From NCBI GenBank assembly GCA_963800235.1, contig CAWDAD010000003.1:620001-684000 (forward strand): DNA of 64,000 nucleotides, written 5' to 3'. Both the position numbers and the translations under genes were made by a program. The notes under the pieces are model-generated. The model had not been told where the DNA came from. It worked only from the letters and a program-made list of their open reading frames with translations, and ran no database searches. Numbering within the stretch: position 1 is the stretch's first letter; every line of letters starts with the position of its first letter. The stretch is from CAVVNP01 sp963800235 (lineage in GTDB: Bacteria > Actinomycetota > Acidimicrobiia > Acidimicrobiales > Iamiaceae). Shown one piece after another: positions 26,130 through 34,316 of the stretch.

Positions 26130-27211
26130 GCACGACGACCGGCCCCACCACGACCGGATCCGGCGACGTCGGCGTCGTCCCCGACCCGGCCACCCTCGAA
26201 CCGCTCGAGCCGGACGGCGAGTGGACCTCCGACACCCTCGGCGACCGCTACGTCGTCGAGCTGAGCGACGACCACCTGGCCGAGGTCGACGCCGCCCTCG
26301 CCCACGCCGAGTCGGTGCGCGACGACGTGCTCGACGTCACCCGCGACGACTTCCCCCTGCCGACGCTGGGTCCGGTGCTCCGCGACGTCACCCGCCGGCT
26401 GATCGACGGCTGCGGGGTGGTGCTGCTCCGGGGGCTGCCGGTCGCCGACTACGGCAAGGAGCGGTCGGCCACCGCCTACTGGGGCATCGGCACCCACCTG
26501 GGCGAGCCGTGGCCGCAGAACGCCAAGGGCCACCTGCTCGGCGACGTCACCGACCAGGGCCGCGGCGTCGACGACCCCACGTCGCGGGGCAACGAGATCG
26601 GCGGGGTGCCGTTCCCGTTCCACTCCGACGGCTCCGACCTGGTCGGGCTGCTCTGCCTCGACCCCGGCGCCTCGGGCGGCGCCAGCCTGGTGGCCAACGC
26701 CCTGGCCATCCACAACCGGATGGTCACCGACGAGCCCGAGCTGGCCGCCGAGCTGTACGGCGCCCTCCCCTACGACCTGCGGGGCGAGCAGGCTCCCGGC
26801 GCCCGGGGCTGGTACACGATGCCGGTGTTCACCCGACGCGGCGACCGGCTGTTCGTGCGCTACATCCGCCCCTACATCGCCTCGTCGAAGCGCCACGCCG
26901 ACGCCCCCCGGCCCTCCGCCCGGGCCCGCGAGGCCATGGACCGCCTCGACGAGCTGTGCGCCGAACCCCGCTACCACGCCGAGATGACCATGCGTCCCGG
27001 CGACATGCAGTTCGTGAACAACTACCACGTGCTCCACGCCCGCCGGGGCTACACCGACGACCGCTCCGCCGGCCGCATCCGCCACCTCAAGCGGCTCTGG
27101 CTGGAGACCGACCTGCTCACCGACGACCAGAAGCCCGAGCGGTTCCGCCTCGGCCGCACCGATCAGCACTGGTCGCGGCTGGGCCGGACCAAGAGCGACC
27201 TGAAGGTGTGA
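26126..27211 (+). CDS. TauD/TfdA family 2-oxoglutarate dioxygenase
   Basis: A 361-residue Fe(II)/2-oxoglutarate dioxygenase. The facial triad starts at His166-x-Asp168 in 'FPFHSDGSD' and ends with His near residue 300 in 'NNYHVLHARRGY'; the 2-oxoglutarate-binding Arg is in 'RIRHLKRLW'. 'GCGVVLLRGLPV' and 'GEPWPQNAKG' are typical of the family. The substrate is unknown; related enzymes hydroxylate small acids before cleavage. The ATG overlaps the amidohydrolase stop (ATGA). A P450 gene follows after 10 bp. Confidence 0.88.
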   Translation: MSTTTGPTTTGSGDVGVVPDPATLEPLEPDGEWTSDTLGDRYVVELSDDHLAEVDAALAHAESVRDDVLDVTRDDFPLPTLGPVLRDVTRRLIDGCGVVLLRGLPVADYGKERSATAYWGIGTHLGEPWPQNAKGHLLGDVTDQGRGVDDPTSRGNEIGGVPFPFHSDGSDLVGLLCLDPGASGGASLVANALAIHNRMVTDEPELAAELYGALPYDLRGEQAPGARGWYTMPVFTRRGDRLFVRYIRPYIASSKRHADAPRPSARAREAMDRLDELCAEPRYHAEMTMRPGDMQFVNNYHVLHARRGYTDDRSAGRIRHLKRLWLETDLLTDDQKPERFRLGRTDQHWSRLGRTKSDLKV

Positions 27212-27221
27212 GACTGCGCGC

Positions 27222-28493
27222 ATGGCCGACACCACGACCACCCTCCCCGACATCAACGACCCGGCCTTCTGGCAGCAGTCGCTGGCCGAGCGCATGGCCG
27301 CCTTCGCCACCATCCGGGCGGCCACCCCGTTCGCCCCGTACATGCTCGAGAACCCGCTGACCCAGGAGCAGTTCCCCTACAAGGCGGTCACCCGCTACGC
27401 CGACGTGGTCGAGATCAGCCGCCACCCGGAGACCTACTGCTCGGGCAAGGGATCCACCGCCATCCCCGACATGCCGGCCGAGGCGGCGGAGTTCTTCGGC
27501 TCGTTCATCACCATGGACGACCCGCGCCACGCCCGCCAGCGCGGCATCGTCGCCCGCTCCTTCACCCCCCGGCGCCTGGCCGAGGTCATCGACTCGGTCG
27601 CCCACATCTGCGCCGAGGTCGTCGACGACATGTGCGAGAAGGGCGAGGTCGACCTGGTCGAGGCCATCTCCGCCCCGTTCCCGCTGCTCGTGATCTGCGA
27701 CATGATGGGCATCCCCCGCAGCGAGTTCCAGACGGTGCTCGACGCCACCAACGTGATCCTCGGGTCGGGCGACCCGGAGATGGTGGGCGACGGCGACCTG
27801 TTCACCGCCCTGCTGACCGCCGGCCAGACCCTGGTGGCGCTGATGAACGAGCTGGCCGAGAAGCGCCGCAAGGACCCCACCGACGACCTCACCTCGGCGC
27901 TGGTGCACGCCGACGTCGGCGAGGACATGCTCAGCCCGGCCGAGCTGGGGCCGTTCTTCATCCTGCTGGCGGTGGCCGGCAACGACACGACCCGGACCGC
28001 CATCAGCCTCGGCATGCACCTGCTCGCCGAGAACCCCGACCAGCGACGCATCTGGCAGGACGACCTCGACGGCATCACCCCCACCGCGGTCGACGAGATC
28101 GTGCGCTGCGCTGCGCCGGTCACCTTCATGCGCCGCACCACCACCCGCCCGGTCACCCTGTCGGGCCACGACCTCGACGAGGGCGAGCGGCTCATCCTCT
28201 TCTACGGCGCCGCCAGCCGCGATCCCGAGGTGTTCGACGATCCCGAGTCCTTCGACGTGCGCCGCGACCCCAACCCGCACGTCGGCTTCGGCGGCCCCGG
28301 GCCGCACTTCTGCCTCGGGGCGCACCTGGCCCGGCGCGAGGTCGGGCTGATGTACCGCGAGCTGTTCACCCGCCTGCCGGACATCGCGCCGGTCGGCGAC
28401 CCCGTCTACCTCGACGGCCTGGGCGTCCCGCTGGTCAGCGGGGTCAAGCGCTACCCCGTCACCTTCACCCCCCAGAAGCGCCCCGAGCGCTGA
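27222..28493 (+). CDS. Cytochrome P450
   Basis: A 423-residue P450 with I-helix 'LAVAGNDTTRT', K-helix 'DEIVRC' and heme loop 'FGGPGPHFCLGAHLARRE'. 'SFITMDDPRHARQRGIVARSF' and 'PVTFMRRTTTR' resemble the CYP125/CYP142 side of the family, which oxidises sterol or isoprenoid side chains in actinobacteria; the substrate here is not determined. The start is the ATG at 27222. It lies ten bases after the TauD gene and 14 bases before the SDR gene, in a probable five-gene operon. Confidence 0.92.
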   Translation: MADTTTTLPDINDPAFWQQSLAERMAAFATIRAATPFAPYMLENPLTQEQFPYKAVTRYADVVEISRHPETYCSGKGSTAIPDMPAEAAEFFGSFITMDDPRHARQRGIVARSFTPRRLAEVIDSVAHICAEVVDDMCEKGEVDLVEAISAPFPLLVICDMMGIPRSEFQTVLDATNVILGSGDPEMVGDGDLFTALLTAGQTLVALMNELAEKRRKDPTDDLTSALVHADVGEDMLSPAELGPFFILLAVAGNDTTRTAISLGMHLLAENPDQRRIWQDDLDGITPTAVDEIVRCAAPVTFMRRTTTRPVTLSGHDLDEGERLILFYGAASRDPEVFDDPESFDVRRDPNPHVGFGGPGPHFCLGAHLARREVGLMYRELFTRLPDIAPVGDPVYLDGLGVPLVSGVKRYPVTFTPQKRPER

Positions 28494-28507
28494 CGGCGGT
28501 CGATCCG

Positions 28508-29305
28508 GTGGCTCGACTCCAGGACCGGGTGGCGGTGGTGGTCGGCGCCGGCCAGACCGCCGGCGAGACCATGGGCAACGGCCGGGCGGTGTCGATCACC
28601 TTCGCCCGGGAGGGCGCCGCCCTCGTGCTCGTCGACCGAGACGCCGACTCGCTGGCCGAGACGGCCGAGCGGGCCCGGGCCGAGGGCGCCGAGGTCGCCG
28701 AGGTCGTGGCCGACGTGGCCGCCGACGACGGGCCGGACCGCATCGTCGACGGCGCGGTCGACGCCTTCGGACGCATCGACGTCCTGCACAACAACGTGGG
28801 CATCGGCGCCGGCGACGGGCCGCCCCACCACCTGGCCGACGAGGCGTTCGACCGGATCATGGACGTCAACCTCCGGGCCATGTGGCGCACCTGCCGCGCG
28901 GCGGTGCCGGTGCTGCGCCAGGGCGAGCACGGGGCGATCGTCAACGTGTCATCGCTCGCCTCCATCGCCGCCGCCGGCAACCTCACCGCCTACAAGCTGT
29001 CGAAGGCCGGGGTGAACGCCCTCACCCAGAACCTGGCGATCACCAACGCCAAGCACGGCGTGCGGGCCAACGCCATCCTTCCGGGGTTCATCGACACGCC
29101 CATGGCCGTCGACGCCGCCGCCCGGGCCCTCGACACCGAGCGGGCCGCCGTGGCTGACGCCCGGGCCGCGGTCGTCCCGCTCGGCCGGCAGGGCACGGCG
29201 TGGGACGTGGCCAACGCCGCCCTCTTCCTGGCGTCGGACGAGTCGGCGTTCGTCACCGGCGTGCTGCTGGCCGTCGACGGCGGTCAGGCCGCCCGGGTCG
29301 GCTGA
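28508..29305 (+). CDS. Short-chain dehydrogenase/reductase
   Basis: A 265-residue classical-type SDR. The nucleotide motif is a variant, 'VVVGAGQTAGETMGNGRAV', with an insertion relative to TGxxxGxG. 'NNVGIG' replaces NNAG; the catalytic Ser is in 'VNVSSLAS' and Tyr/Lys in 'YKLSKAG'. The C-terminal 'FVTGVLLAVDGGQ' is standard. Expected to oxidise or reduce an alcohol or ketone, probably the product of the upstream P450 (inference from operon position). The GTG at 28508 is chosen, 14 bases after the P450 stop. Confidence 0.88.
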   Translation: MARLQDRVAVVVGAGQTAGETMGNGRAVSITFAREGAALVLVDRDADSLAETAERARAEGAEVAEVVADVAADDGPDRIVDGAVDAFGRIDVLHNNVGIGAGDGPPHHLADEAFDRIMDVNLRAMWRTCRAAVPVLRQGEHGAIVNVSSLASIAAAGNLTAYKLSKAGVNALTQNLAITNAKHGVRANAILPGFIDTPMAVDAAARALDTERAAVADARAAVVPLGRQGTAWDVANAALFLASDESAFVTGVLLAVDGGQAARVG

Positions 29306-29396
29306 GCGGCGATCGCTCCCGCCCACGGCGCCGGCCTCGGCCCCGTCCGGGCAACCGATTGGCGGCACCCCGGCGGCGAGCGGTCACACTGAGCCG

Positions 29397-30635
29397 ATGT
29401 CGGCGGCCGACGACGACCCGCGAGGCGTGACCTCGCCGCACGGAGGCGACGAACGGCTCGTCACCCCCCTCTTCGCCCTCATCACCGCCGCCGGGCTGGG
29501 CTACTTCCTGGCCGTCGGGTCGCTGCTGCCGGTCCTGCCGCTCTACGTCGAGCACCGGCTGCACGGCGGCGGCTTCGAGGTGGGCCTGGTGGTGGGCGCC
29601 TTCGCGGTGTCCGCCGCCCTGGTCCGCCCGACGGCCGGGCGGCTGGGCGACGTGCTCGGCCGGCGCACCATGGCGGTGGGCGGATCGGCCATCGCCGCCG
29701 TGTCGATCCTGCCGCTCGGGCTGGTCAAGGCGGTGTGGTTCCTGGTGGTGTGCCGGCTGGTCGCCGGTCTGGGCGAGGCCGGCTTCTTCATCGGGGCCGC
29801 CACCGCCGCCCAGGACCTGGCCCCGAACCACCGCCGGGGCGAGGCCGCCTCGTTCTTCTCCATCGCCATCTACGGCGGTCTGGCCTTCGGCCCCGTCATC
29901 GGCGAGGGCCTGTACAAGCACATCGGACCGGACGCCGCCTGGATCTTCGCCTCCGCCACCTGCGCGGTGTCGACGCTGGTCGCCACCCGCATCCCCCGCG
30001 ACCTCGGTCGGGTCGAGAACCCTCCACCGCGACGGGGCTACCTGCACCCCGCGGCGGTGCTGCCGGGGTCGGTGCTGCTGCTCGGCCTGTTCGGCTTCGC
30101 CGGCTTCAGCGCCTTCCTGCCCCTCTACATCGACACGATCGGCGTCCACGACGCCGGCCCGTTCTTCCTCGCCTACGGGGTCATCGTGCTGGCGGTGCGG
30201 ATCGTCGGCGCCAAGCTGCCGGACCGGCTCGGACCGGTGCGCACCTCGAGCATCGCCCTGGTGTCCATCGGCGTCGGTGTCGGCGCCATCGCCGCCGTCT
30301 CGACCGTCCCGGCGCTGTGGTTCGGGACCGCCCTGCTCTCGATCGGCATGTCGCTGCTGTTCCCGGCCCTCTTCACCCTGACCGTCAACGACGCCCCCGA
30401 CGACGAGCGCAGCCACGCGGTCGGCACCTTCTCGCTGTTCTTCGACCTGTCCCAGGGGCTCGGCGCCCCTGCCCTGGGGCTGCTCGTCAGCGTCACCGGG
30501 GCGGACCGGTCCGCCTTCGCCGGCGCGGCCGTCATGGCGGTCGCCGGCCTGGTCCTGGCCAACACCCGGCTCCGGGCCGCCGCCCGGGTCGCGGCCGAGG
30601 AGCACGCGGTCGCCGAGGCCGCCGCCGGCGACTAG
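29397..30635 (+). CDS. MFS transporter
   Basis: A 412-residue major facilitator with about twelve hydrophobic helices. The loop 2-3 signature is 'GRLGDVLGRRTM' and a matching 'KLPDRLGPVR' lies in the second half. 'LGYFLAVGSLLPVLPLYVE' opens helix 1. The cargo is unknown; position after the P450 and SDR suggests uptake of a substrate or export of a product. The ATG at 29397 is preceded by CACACT six bases upstream, which could be a weak -10 of its own. Confidence 0.88.
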   Translation: MSAADDDPRGVTSPHGGDERLVTPLFALITAAGLGYFLAVGSLLPVLPLYVEHRLHGGGFEVGLVVGAFAVSAALVRPTAGRLGDVLGRRTMAVGGSAIAAVSILPLGLVKAVWFLVVCRLVAGLGEAGFFIGAATAAQDLAPNHRRGEAASFFSIAIYGGLAFGPVIGEGLYKHIGPDAAWIFASATCAVSTLVATRIPRDLGRVENPPPRRGYLHPAAVLPGSVLLLGLFGFAGFSAFLPLYIDTIGVHDAGPFFLAYGVIVLAVRIVGAKLPDRLGPVRTSSIALVSIGVGVGAIAAVSTVPALWFGTALLSIGMSLLFPALFTLTVNDAPDDERSHAVGTFSLFFDLSQGLGAPALGLLVSVTGADRSAFAGAAVMAVAGLVLANTRLRAAARVAAEEHAVAEAAAGD

Positions 30636-30659
30636 CGGGAGGTGGGAAGATCGCCGGCC

Positions 30660-31418
30660 ATGAGCGACCAGGGCCCGGACGACAGCCAGCCCACGACCTT
30701 CGAGCGGGCGGGGGCGACCCTGCGCTACGAGGTCGAGGGCGACCCCGACGGCGAGCCGGTCCTGCTGCTGGCGCCCGGGGGCATGCGCTCGACCAACGCC
30801 GCCTGGCGCAACGTGCCGTGGAACCCGCGGGCGCGGCTGGCCGACCGCTTCCGGCTGGTCGGCATGGACCAGCGCAACGCCGGTCGCTCCACCGCCCCGG
30901 TCCACGCCGACGACGGCTGGCCCACCTACACCGCCGACCAGCTGGCCCTGCTCGACCACCTCGACATCGAGCGGTGCCACCTGCTCGGCATGTGCATCGG
31001 CGGGCCGTTCGCCTTCGGGCTGCTGGACGCGGCCCCGGAGCGCGTCGCCTCGGCGGTGCTGCTGCAGCCGGTGGGCATCGAGGACAACCGCCCCGCGTTC
31101 TACGAGCTGTTCGACGGCTGGTCCGCCGACCTGGTCGACGAGCACCCGGAGGCCGACGAGGCGGCCTGGAGCAGCTACCGCAGCAACATGTGGGACGGCG
31201 ACTTCGTGCTCACCGCGACCCCTGACCAGGTGTCGGAGGTGACCGCCCCCGTGCTCCTGGCCTCCGGTCGCGACCACTACCACCCCCGGTCGATCTCGCT
31301 CGAGCTGCGCGACCGGCTGCCCGACGTCACCTTCCTCGACCGCTGGAAGGACGACGACGTGCTCGACGCCACCACCGACGCCGTCCGCGCCTTCCTGGCC
31401 GACCACCCGCTCACCTGA
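30660..31418 (+). CDS. Alpha/beta hydrolase with Cys at the nucleophile position
   Basis: A 252-residue alpha/beta-hydrolase-fold protein: 'PVLLLAPGGMRSTNAAW', 'RLVGMDQRNAGRS', 'ERCHLLGMCIGGPFAFGLL'. The elbow is G-M-C-I-G-G with Cys112 in place of Ser. The acid is likely in 'LLASGRDHYHP', but the usual C-terminal His is not obvious: 'RWKDDDVLDATTDAVRAFL' has none. It may act like dienelactone hydrolase (Cys nucleophile) or lack hydrolase activity. It follows the MFS gene by 24 bp. The start is the ATG at 30660. Confidence 0.8.
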   Translation: MSDQGPDDSQPTTFERAGATLRYEVEGDPDGEPVLLLAPGGMRSTNAAWRNVPWNPRARLADRFRLVGMDQRNAGRSTAPVHADDGWPTYTADQLALLDHLDIERCHLLGMCIGGPFAFGLLDAAPERVASAVLLQPVGIEDNRPAFYELFDGWSADLVDEHPEADEAAWSSYRSNMWDGDFVLTATPDQVSEVTAPVLLASGRDHYHPRSISLELRDRLPDVTFLDRWKDDDVLDATTDAVRAFLADHPLT

Positions 31419-31427
31419 CCTGACGAA

Positions 31428-31470
31428 CTCGTCGCAGTCGTGTCGGCGGAGGCCCGACGACTGCGACGAG
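31428..31470 (+). terminator. 14-bp perfect hairpin after the hydrolase gene
   Basis: Arms 31428-31441 and 31457-31470 are exact reverse complements (CTCGTCGCAGTCGT and ACGACTGCGACGAG) around a 15-base loop, ten bases after the stop at 31418. There is no T-run. It probably ends the upstream operon, and it is also the first of five hairpins in this gap. Confidence 0.6.
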
Positions 31471-31479
31471 ATCCGGGGG

Positions 31480-31592
31480 GAGGCGATCGGTCGCCTCGGG
31501 GTTGCGGCCATCTGGCGGCCGGAAGTCCGGCCACGATGCGCCCGTCGGACGGGTGGCGCCGACGACGATGAGTCCACGGGCTCCGCGTCGTC
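31480..31592 (+). other. Array of four further hairpins before the ABC exporter
   Basis: Successive inverted repeats: 31480-31486 with 31491-31497 (GAGGCGA/TCGCCTC); 31517-31523 with 31526-31532 (GGCCGGA/TCCGGCC); 31539-31545 with 31549-31555 (one G-T pair); 31561-31567 with 31586-31592 (GACGACG/CGTCGTC). They end about 45 bases before the ABC ATP-binding gene. This could be a structured leader RNA or small RNA; it matches no riboswitch I recognise. Confidence 0.4.
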
Positions 31593-31637
31593 CCCACCTG
31601 ACCCGCCGACGCCACCGACCGCCCCGAGGAGCGATCC

Positions 31638-32627
31638 ATGCCACCCATCATCGAAGCCCGCGCGCTGACCAAGCACTACGGCGAGGTCCACGCCCTCGAC
31701 GGGCTCGACCTCCGCGCCGAGTCCGGCCGGGTCACCGCCCTGCTCGGCCCGAACGGCGCCGGCAAGACCACCTTCGTCAACGCGGTCGCCACCCTCCTGC
31801 GGCCGACCTCGGGCGCCCTGCACGTGGCCGGCATCGACGCCGCCCGCCACCCCGAGCGGGTCCGCCGGGTCATCGGGCTGGCCGGCCAGTCGGCGTCGGT
31901 CGAGGAGGCCATGACCGGGTTCGAGAACCTGGAGCTGGTGGCCCGCCTGTTCGGCCTCGGCCGGGCCGAGTCGAAGCGGGCCGCCGGCGAGGTGCTCGAG
32001 CGGCTGGGGCTGGCCGACGCCGCCACCCGCCTGGTCCGCACCTACTCCGGGGGCATGCGCCGGCGGCTCGACCTGGGCGCCAGCCTGGTCGGTCGGCCCC
32101 GGCTGCTGCTGCTCGACGAGCCCACCACCGGCCTCGACCCGCGCAGCCGCATGGAGCTGTGGGAGGCCATCCGGATGCTGGTCAGCGACGGCACCGACGT
32201 GCTCCTGACCACCCAGTACCTGGAGGAGGCCGACCAGCTCGCCCGCGACGTGGTCATCGTCGACCACGGGAAGGTGATCGCCTCGGGTACGCCCGACGAG
32301 CTGAAGAGCCGGGCCGGTCGGGACGTCATCGAGGTCCGGCCCCACGCCGCCGACCTGCTCGCGGCCACCGCCGAGGTCCTGGCCGCCGTGGCCGCCGAGG
32401 CGGTGCGCACCGACGCCGACACCCAGCGGGTCTCGGCCCCCATCGACGGCGGCGCCGACCGGCTGTCCACCGTCGTGCGCCTGCTCGACGACCACCACAT
32501 CCCCGTCGACGACGTCGGTCTCCGGCGCCCCACCCTCGACGAGGTCTTCCTCGCCCTCACCGGCCAGCCGCTGGAGCCGACCCCCGACCCCGCCCCCGAC
32601 CGTCCGGCCACGGCCGACGCCGCCTGA
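31638..32627 (+). CDS. ABC exporter ATP-binding protein, DrrA-like
   Basis: A 329-residue ATPase of the daunorubicin-resistance type. Walker A 'GPNGAGKTT' (about 37-45), signature 'YSGGMRRRLDLG' (about 136-147), Walker B 'LLLLDEPTTGLD', switch His replaced in 'LLTTQYLEEADQL' as usual for DrrA (TQY). A C-terminal domain of about 80 residues matches the DrrA regulatory tail. It energises the adjacent permease for export of a hydrophobic compound. GAGGAG lies about ten bases before the ATG. The permease begins 13 bases downstream. Confidence 0.92.
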   Translation: MPPIIEARALTKHYGEVHALDGLDLRAESGRVTALLGPNGAGKTTFVNAVATLLRPTSGALHVAGIDAARHPERVRRVIGLAGQSASVEEAMTGFENLELVARLFGLGRAESKRAAGEVLERLGLADAATRLVRTYSGGMRRRLDLGASLVGRPRLLLLDEPTTGLDPRSRMELWEAIRMLVSDGTDVLLTTQYLEEADQLARDVVIVDHGKVIASGTPDELKSRAGRDVIEVRPHAADLLAATAEVLAAVAAEAVRTDADTQRVSAPIDGGADRLSTVVRLLDDHHIPVDDVGLRRPTLDEVFLALTGQPLEPTPDPAPDRPATADAA

Positions 32628-32640
32628 AGGAGACGCCGCC

Positions 32641-33546
32641 TTGACCACCACCTCCCCCACCGCCGACCCCACCCCCACCGGCCCCACCCCCGCCGGCCCC
32701 ACCCTCGCCGATCCCGCCCCGGCGCCGGACGCCGCCCCGACGCCGGACCTGCCCGCCGCCGGCGGCGCCGGCCTGGTCACCACCGCCCTGGCCACCGGCC
32801 GGCGCACCGTCCTGCAGTTCTTCCGCACCCCGCAGCTGCTGATGATGGGCACCGTGCAGGGCGCGCTGTTCCTGTTCATGTTCCGCTACGTGTTCGGCGG
32901 CGCCATCCGCACCGGCGGCCAGCTCAGCTACGTCGACTTCCTGGTCCCCGGGTTCCTCGTCACCGTGATCCTCTGGACCGGCATGAGCGCGGCCTCCGGG
33001 GTCGCCGAGGACTCGGCCTCCGGCGTCTACGACCGGCTGCGGTCGCTGCCCATCCCGCGGGTGGCGGTCATGGTGGGCCGGTCGCTGGCCGACGCCACCC
33101 TCGTCGGCTGGGGGATGCTCGTCACCGGCGTGCTCGGCTTCGTCATCGGCTTCCGGGCCCACGGCGGGGTGGTGCCGACCCTCGGCGCCTTCGTCCTCAT
33201 GCTCGGCGCCGGCTACGCCTTCACCTGGATCTTCATCACCATCGGGCTGGTGGCCGGCAACGCCCAGGCCGCCCAGGGCCTGTCGATGCTGGTGATCCCC
33301 TTCTCGTTCGTGTCGAGCGCCAACGTGCCGATCCGGAGCATGCCGGGCTGGATGCAGCCCTTCGCCGCCAACCAGCCCATCACCGTCGTGATCAACGCGG
33401 TGCGCAGCCTGATGCAGGGCGGCACCGACGTGGTCGGCATCGGTCACACCACCGGCTACTGGGTGGGGCTGAGCCTTCTCTGGTGCGCCGCCATCATGGT
33501 CCTGTTCGGCGCGCTGGCCACCTCCCGCTTCGCCCGCTCCCGCTGA
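32641..33546 (+). CDS. ABC-2 type exporter permease, DrrB-like
   Basis: A 301-residue permease with a Pro/Thr-rich N-terminal tail of about 45 residues and six hydrophobic helices in the ABC-2 pattern: 'FRTPQLLMMGTVQGALFLFMFRYVFGG' (in parts), 'YVDFLVPGFLV', 'EDSASGVYDRLRSLPIPR', 'IPFSFVSSANVPIRSMPGWMQPFAANQPIT'. This is the DrrB family. The start is a TTG at 32641 with GAAGGAG ten bases before it. It pairs with the DrrA-like ATPase, and a strong hairpin follows. Confidence 0.9.
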   Translation: MTTTSPTADPTPTGPTPAGPTLADPAPAPDAAPTPDLPAAGGAGLVTTALATGRRTVLQFFRTPQLLMMGTVQGALFLFMFRYVFGGAIRTGGQLSYVDFLVPGFLVTVILWTGMSAASGVAEDSASGVYDRLRSLPIPRVAVMVGRSLADATLVGWGMLVTGVLGFVIGFRAHGGVVPTLGAFVLMLGAGYAFTWIFITIGLVAGNAQAAQGLSMLVIPFSFVSSANVPIRSMPGWMQPFAANQPITVVINAVRSLMQGGTDVVGIGHTTGYWVGLSLLWCAAIMVLFGALATSRFARSR

Positions 33547-33553
33547 GGGCGCC

Positions 33554-33590
33554 GACGCCGAGGCCGCTCCGGACGAGCGGCCTCGGTGTC
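33554..33590 (+). terminator. 16-bp hairpin ending the ABC exporter operon
   Basis: Arms 33554-33569 and 33575-33590 pair over 16 bp with one G-T pair around a five-base loop CGGAC. It begins seven bases after the permease stop. No T-run follows, as is common for GC-rich actinobacterial terminators. Confidence 0.65.
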
Positions 33591-33614
33591 CCGCGACGTC
33601 GGGACCTTGGTCCG

Positions 33615-33643
33615 TTGACAAATTGAACGGACGGTCATTTACT
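33615..33643 (+). promoter_or_regulatory. tetR promoter and likely operator, leaderless
   Basis: TTGACA (33615-33620) and TTTACT (33638-33643) are 17 bp apart; the first base of the ATG at 33651 lies eight bases after the -10, so the mRNA is probably leaderless. Between them an imperfect palindrome TGAACGGACGGTCA (33624-33637; TGAACG against TGACCG) fits a TetR-type operator and would give autorepression. Confidence 0.6.
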
Positions 33644-33650
33644 TGGGGCG

Positions 33651-34316
33651 ATGGGCCGCATCGCCGGGGTGACCGCTGCGGAGACCCGCCAACGGCTGCT
33701 CGACGCCGCCGCCGAGGTCTTCGCCGCCAAGGGGTACGCAGGCACGCGCGTGGCGGACATCGCCGGGCGCGCCGGGCTGAGCAACGGCGCCCTGTACGCC
33801 CACTTCGACTCCAAGGCGGCCCTGCTGGCCGAGGCCCTGCGCAACCACGGCTCGACCCAGCTGGCCTCCCTGTTCCTCGACAACCCCGACCGCACCCTGC
33901 TCGACCTGCTGGTCGTGCTCGGCTCCTCGCTCCCCGACCACCCGCCCGAGCACGGGGCGCTGGTGGTCGAGGCCATCGTCGCCGCCCGCCGCGACCCCGA
34001 GCTGGCCCGCCTCATGACCGAGCACGTCGGCGAGCGCGACGCCTGGCTGGTCGACCTGATCGGCACCGCCCAGGCCGACGGCGTCCTCGACCCGGTCTGG
34101 TCGCCCGAGACCATCAGCCGGTTCAGCGTCATGCTGCTGTTCGGTTCGCTGCTCGTCGCCGCCCTCGACCTGCCCGAGGTCGACCGCCCCGAGTGGCAGT
34201 CGCTCATCGCCCGGGTCGCCGGCTCCCTGCAGCCCGACCGGAACGACGCCGGTCCCACCCCGACCGGTCCCCTTCCCACCGGAACCACCACCGCAACCCG
34301 AGGAGCCGCCTCGTGA
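33651..34316 (+). CDS. TetR family transcriptional regulator
   Basis: A 221-residue TetR-family repressor. The N-terminal helix-turn-helix is 'ADIAGRAGLSNGALYAHFDSKAALLAEAL' (about 35-63, quoted in parts of the family pattern). The C-terminal ligand domain is divergent, so the inducer is unknown. The stop overlaps the GTG of the following P450 (GTGA), meaning regulator and enzyme share one transcript; the regulator probably controls this P450 and possibly the neighbouring exporter. The start ATG follows the promoter directly. Confidence 0.9.
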   Translation: MGRIAGVTAAETRQRLLDAAAEVFAAKGYAGTRVADIAGRAGLSNGALYAHFDSKAALLAEALRNHGSTQLASLFLDNPDRTLLDLLVVLGSSLPDHPPEHGALVVEAIVAARRDPELARLMTEHVGERDAWLVDLIGTAQADGVLDPVWSPETISRFSVMLLFGSLLVAALDLPEVDRPEWQSLIARVAGSLQPDRNDAGPTPTGPLPTGTTTATRGAAS

